Below are positions 5,718 through 6,444 of a stretch of DNA of 6,444 nt, in pieces. Position 1 is the stretch's first letter. Each line of letters starts with the position of its first letter. A program made the translations under genes and the position numbers. This stretch comes from Bifidobacteriaceae bacterium (GTDB lineage: Bacteria > Actinomycetota > Actinomycetes > Actinomycetales > WQXJ01): positions 1-6,444 of the forward strand of contig JAIRTF010000149.1 of NCBI GenBank assembly GCA_031255075.1, read 5' to 3'. The notes beneath the pieces are model-generated. The model was given only the letters and a program-made list of their open reading frames with translations, did no database searches and was not told the DNA's origin.

Positions 5718-6444
5718 GTGGCCAAACAAGCTGTAGCGGCCGATGCCGCGACGCCAGTCACCGAACCGGTGCCGCCGTTGTTGGTGCTGGAGGGCGTCTC
5801 GAAAATCTACGGCGAACTGCGCGCCTTGGATGGGCTTGATCTGACGGTGCCGCGCGGCGAATGGTTGTCCGTGGTTGGGCCGAGCGGTTCCGGCAAGACC
5901 ACTTTGATGAACATTGTTGGCTGCATGGACCGGCCAACCGACGGCCAAGTGGTGTTGGACGGTGTTGACTTGAGTGGCCTGCGGGGCCGCGATCTGGCCG
6001 AAATCAGACGCAACACCGTGGGCCTGATCTTCCAGAAGTTCCACCTGATTCCGCACCTCACAGCCCTAGAGAACGTGATGGTGGCGCAGTACTACCACTC
6101 CATGCCAGACGAATCAGAGGCCCTGGCTGCGTTGACCCGGGTGGGTCTTGAAGACCGCGCCCACCACCTGCCCAACCAGTTGTCCGGTGGTGAACAGCAA
6201 CGGGTTTGCATTGCCCGGGCCTTGATCAACTACCCGGCTTTGATCCTGGCGGATGAGCCGACCGGCAACCTGGATGCCGCCAATGAGCAGATCGTGTTGG
6301 ACCTGTTCCGTTCATTGCACGCCGAGGGAACCACCTTGGTGGTGGTCACTCACGATTCGATGGTGGCCGCCCAAGGCGACCGGGAAATTGCCCTGAACCA
6401 TGGCCGGATGGTCCGCGAAACTATCCACACCGGCGGCACCACTC
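5718..6444 (+). CDS. LolD/MacB-type ABC transporter ATP-binding protein (3' end outside window)
   Basis: The ATPase subunit expected to power the two upstream permeases; 242 codons are visible and the frame is open at the right edge. All nucleotide-binding motifs are intact: A-loop Tyr31, Walker A GPSGSGKTT at 54-62 (Lys60), Q-loop Gln106 in LIFQKFHLI, signature LSGGEQQR at 155-162, Walker B LILADE ending in Asp179-Glu180, D-loop GNLD at 183-186 and switch His212 in VVTHD. The ADEPTGNLD form is typical of the LolD/MacB/FtsE group, whose partners are FtsX-type permeases, which matches the context. That group is usually about 220-250 residues, so only a short tail is probably missing. The first 20 or so residues are an Ala/Pro/Val-rich extension with no clear role. 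The gap from the preceding stop is 12 bp, so the gene belongs to the same operon. The start is GTG. Confidence 0.93.
   Translation, partial: MAKQAVAADAATPVTEPVPPLLVLEGVSKIYGELRALDGLDLTVPRGEWLSVVGPSGSGKTTLMNIVGCMDRPTDGQVVLDGVDLSGLRGRDLAEIRRNTVGLIFQKFHLIPHLTALENVMVAQYYHSMPDESEALAALTRVGLEDRAHHLPNQLSGGEQQRVCIARALINYPALILADEPTGNLDAANEQIVLDLFRSLHAEGTTLVVVTHDSMVAAQGDREIALNHGRMVRETIHTGGTT

Overview
The window is a tightly packed, single-direction (+ strand) iron-uptake locus from a high-GC Gram-positive bacterium, most likely an actinomycete. The lineage is inferred from several signs: a visibly GC-rich sequence, a P19 protein made as a lipoprotein instead of a free periplasmic protein, a GTG start, and Pro/Ala/Glu/Asp-rich low-complexity tails. 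Leucine is very often encoded by TTG despite the high GC. I cannot name a genus from the sequence.

Layout: (1) 1-715, the 3' part of an FTR1-family high-affinity iron permease gene, cut by the left edge but with an REGAE iron-binding motif. (2) 712-1320, a P19/Tp34-type (FetP-like) iron-transport lipoprotein, overlapping the FTR1 stop by 4 bp (ATGA). (3) 1321-1534, a 214-bp gap holding three consecutive hairpins, the last resembling an intrinsic terminator, followed by a strong ribosome binding site. (4) 1535-2956, an eight-helix membrane protein with a C-terminal DUF2318 (Fe-S-containing) domain bearing CxxC, CxxC and a fifth Cys. (5) 2957-4315 and (6) 4305-5705, two paralogous FtsX/MacB-type ABC permeases; the second carries a 79-residue, very acidic insert in its extracytoplasmic domain. 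(7) 5718-6444, the matching LolD/MacB-type ATPase, cut by the right edge probably only a few residues short of its end.

This gene order, FTR1 - P19 - DUF2318 protein - two FtsX-like permeases - LolD-like ATPase, corresponds to the widely distributed P19 iron-acquisition locus known from Campylobacter (Cj1658-Cj1663) and to FetMP-type systems with accessory genes in enterobacteria. Related FTR1/P19 genes are also known from bifidobacteria. Thioredoxin-like (TlpA-family) genes often follow, but they would lie outside this window. In the working model, P19 captures iron at the cell surface using its copper-centred metal site and passes it to FTR1 for membrane passage. The DUF2318 protein is a plausible electron-transfer partner, and the FtsX-type ABC module is a plausible ATP-driven mechanical partner, not an iron channel. 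The roles of the DUF2318 and ABC parts are inference.

No tRNA, rRNA, CRISPR array, insertion sequence or attachment site was seen. The region looks like ordinary chromosomal metabolism with a poorly understood mechanism, not a mobile island.
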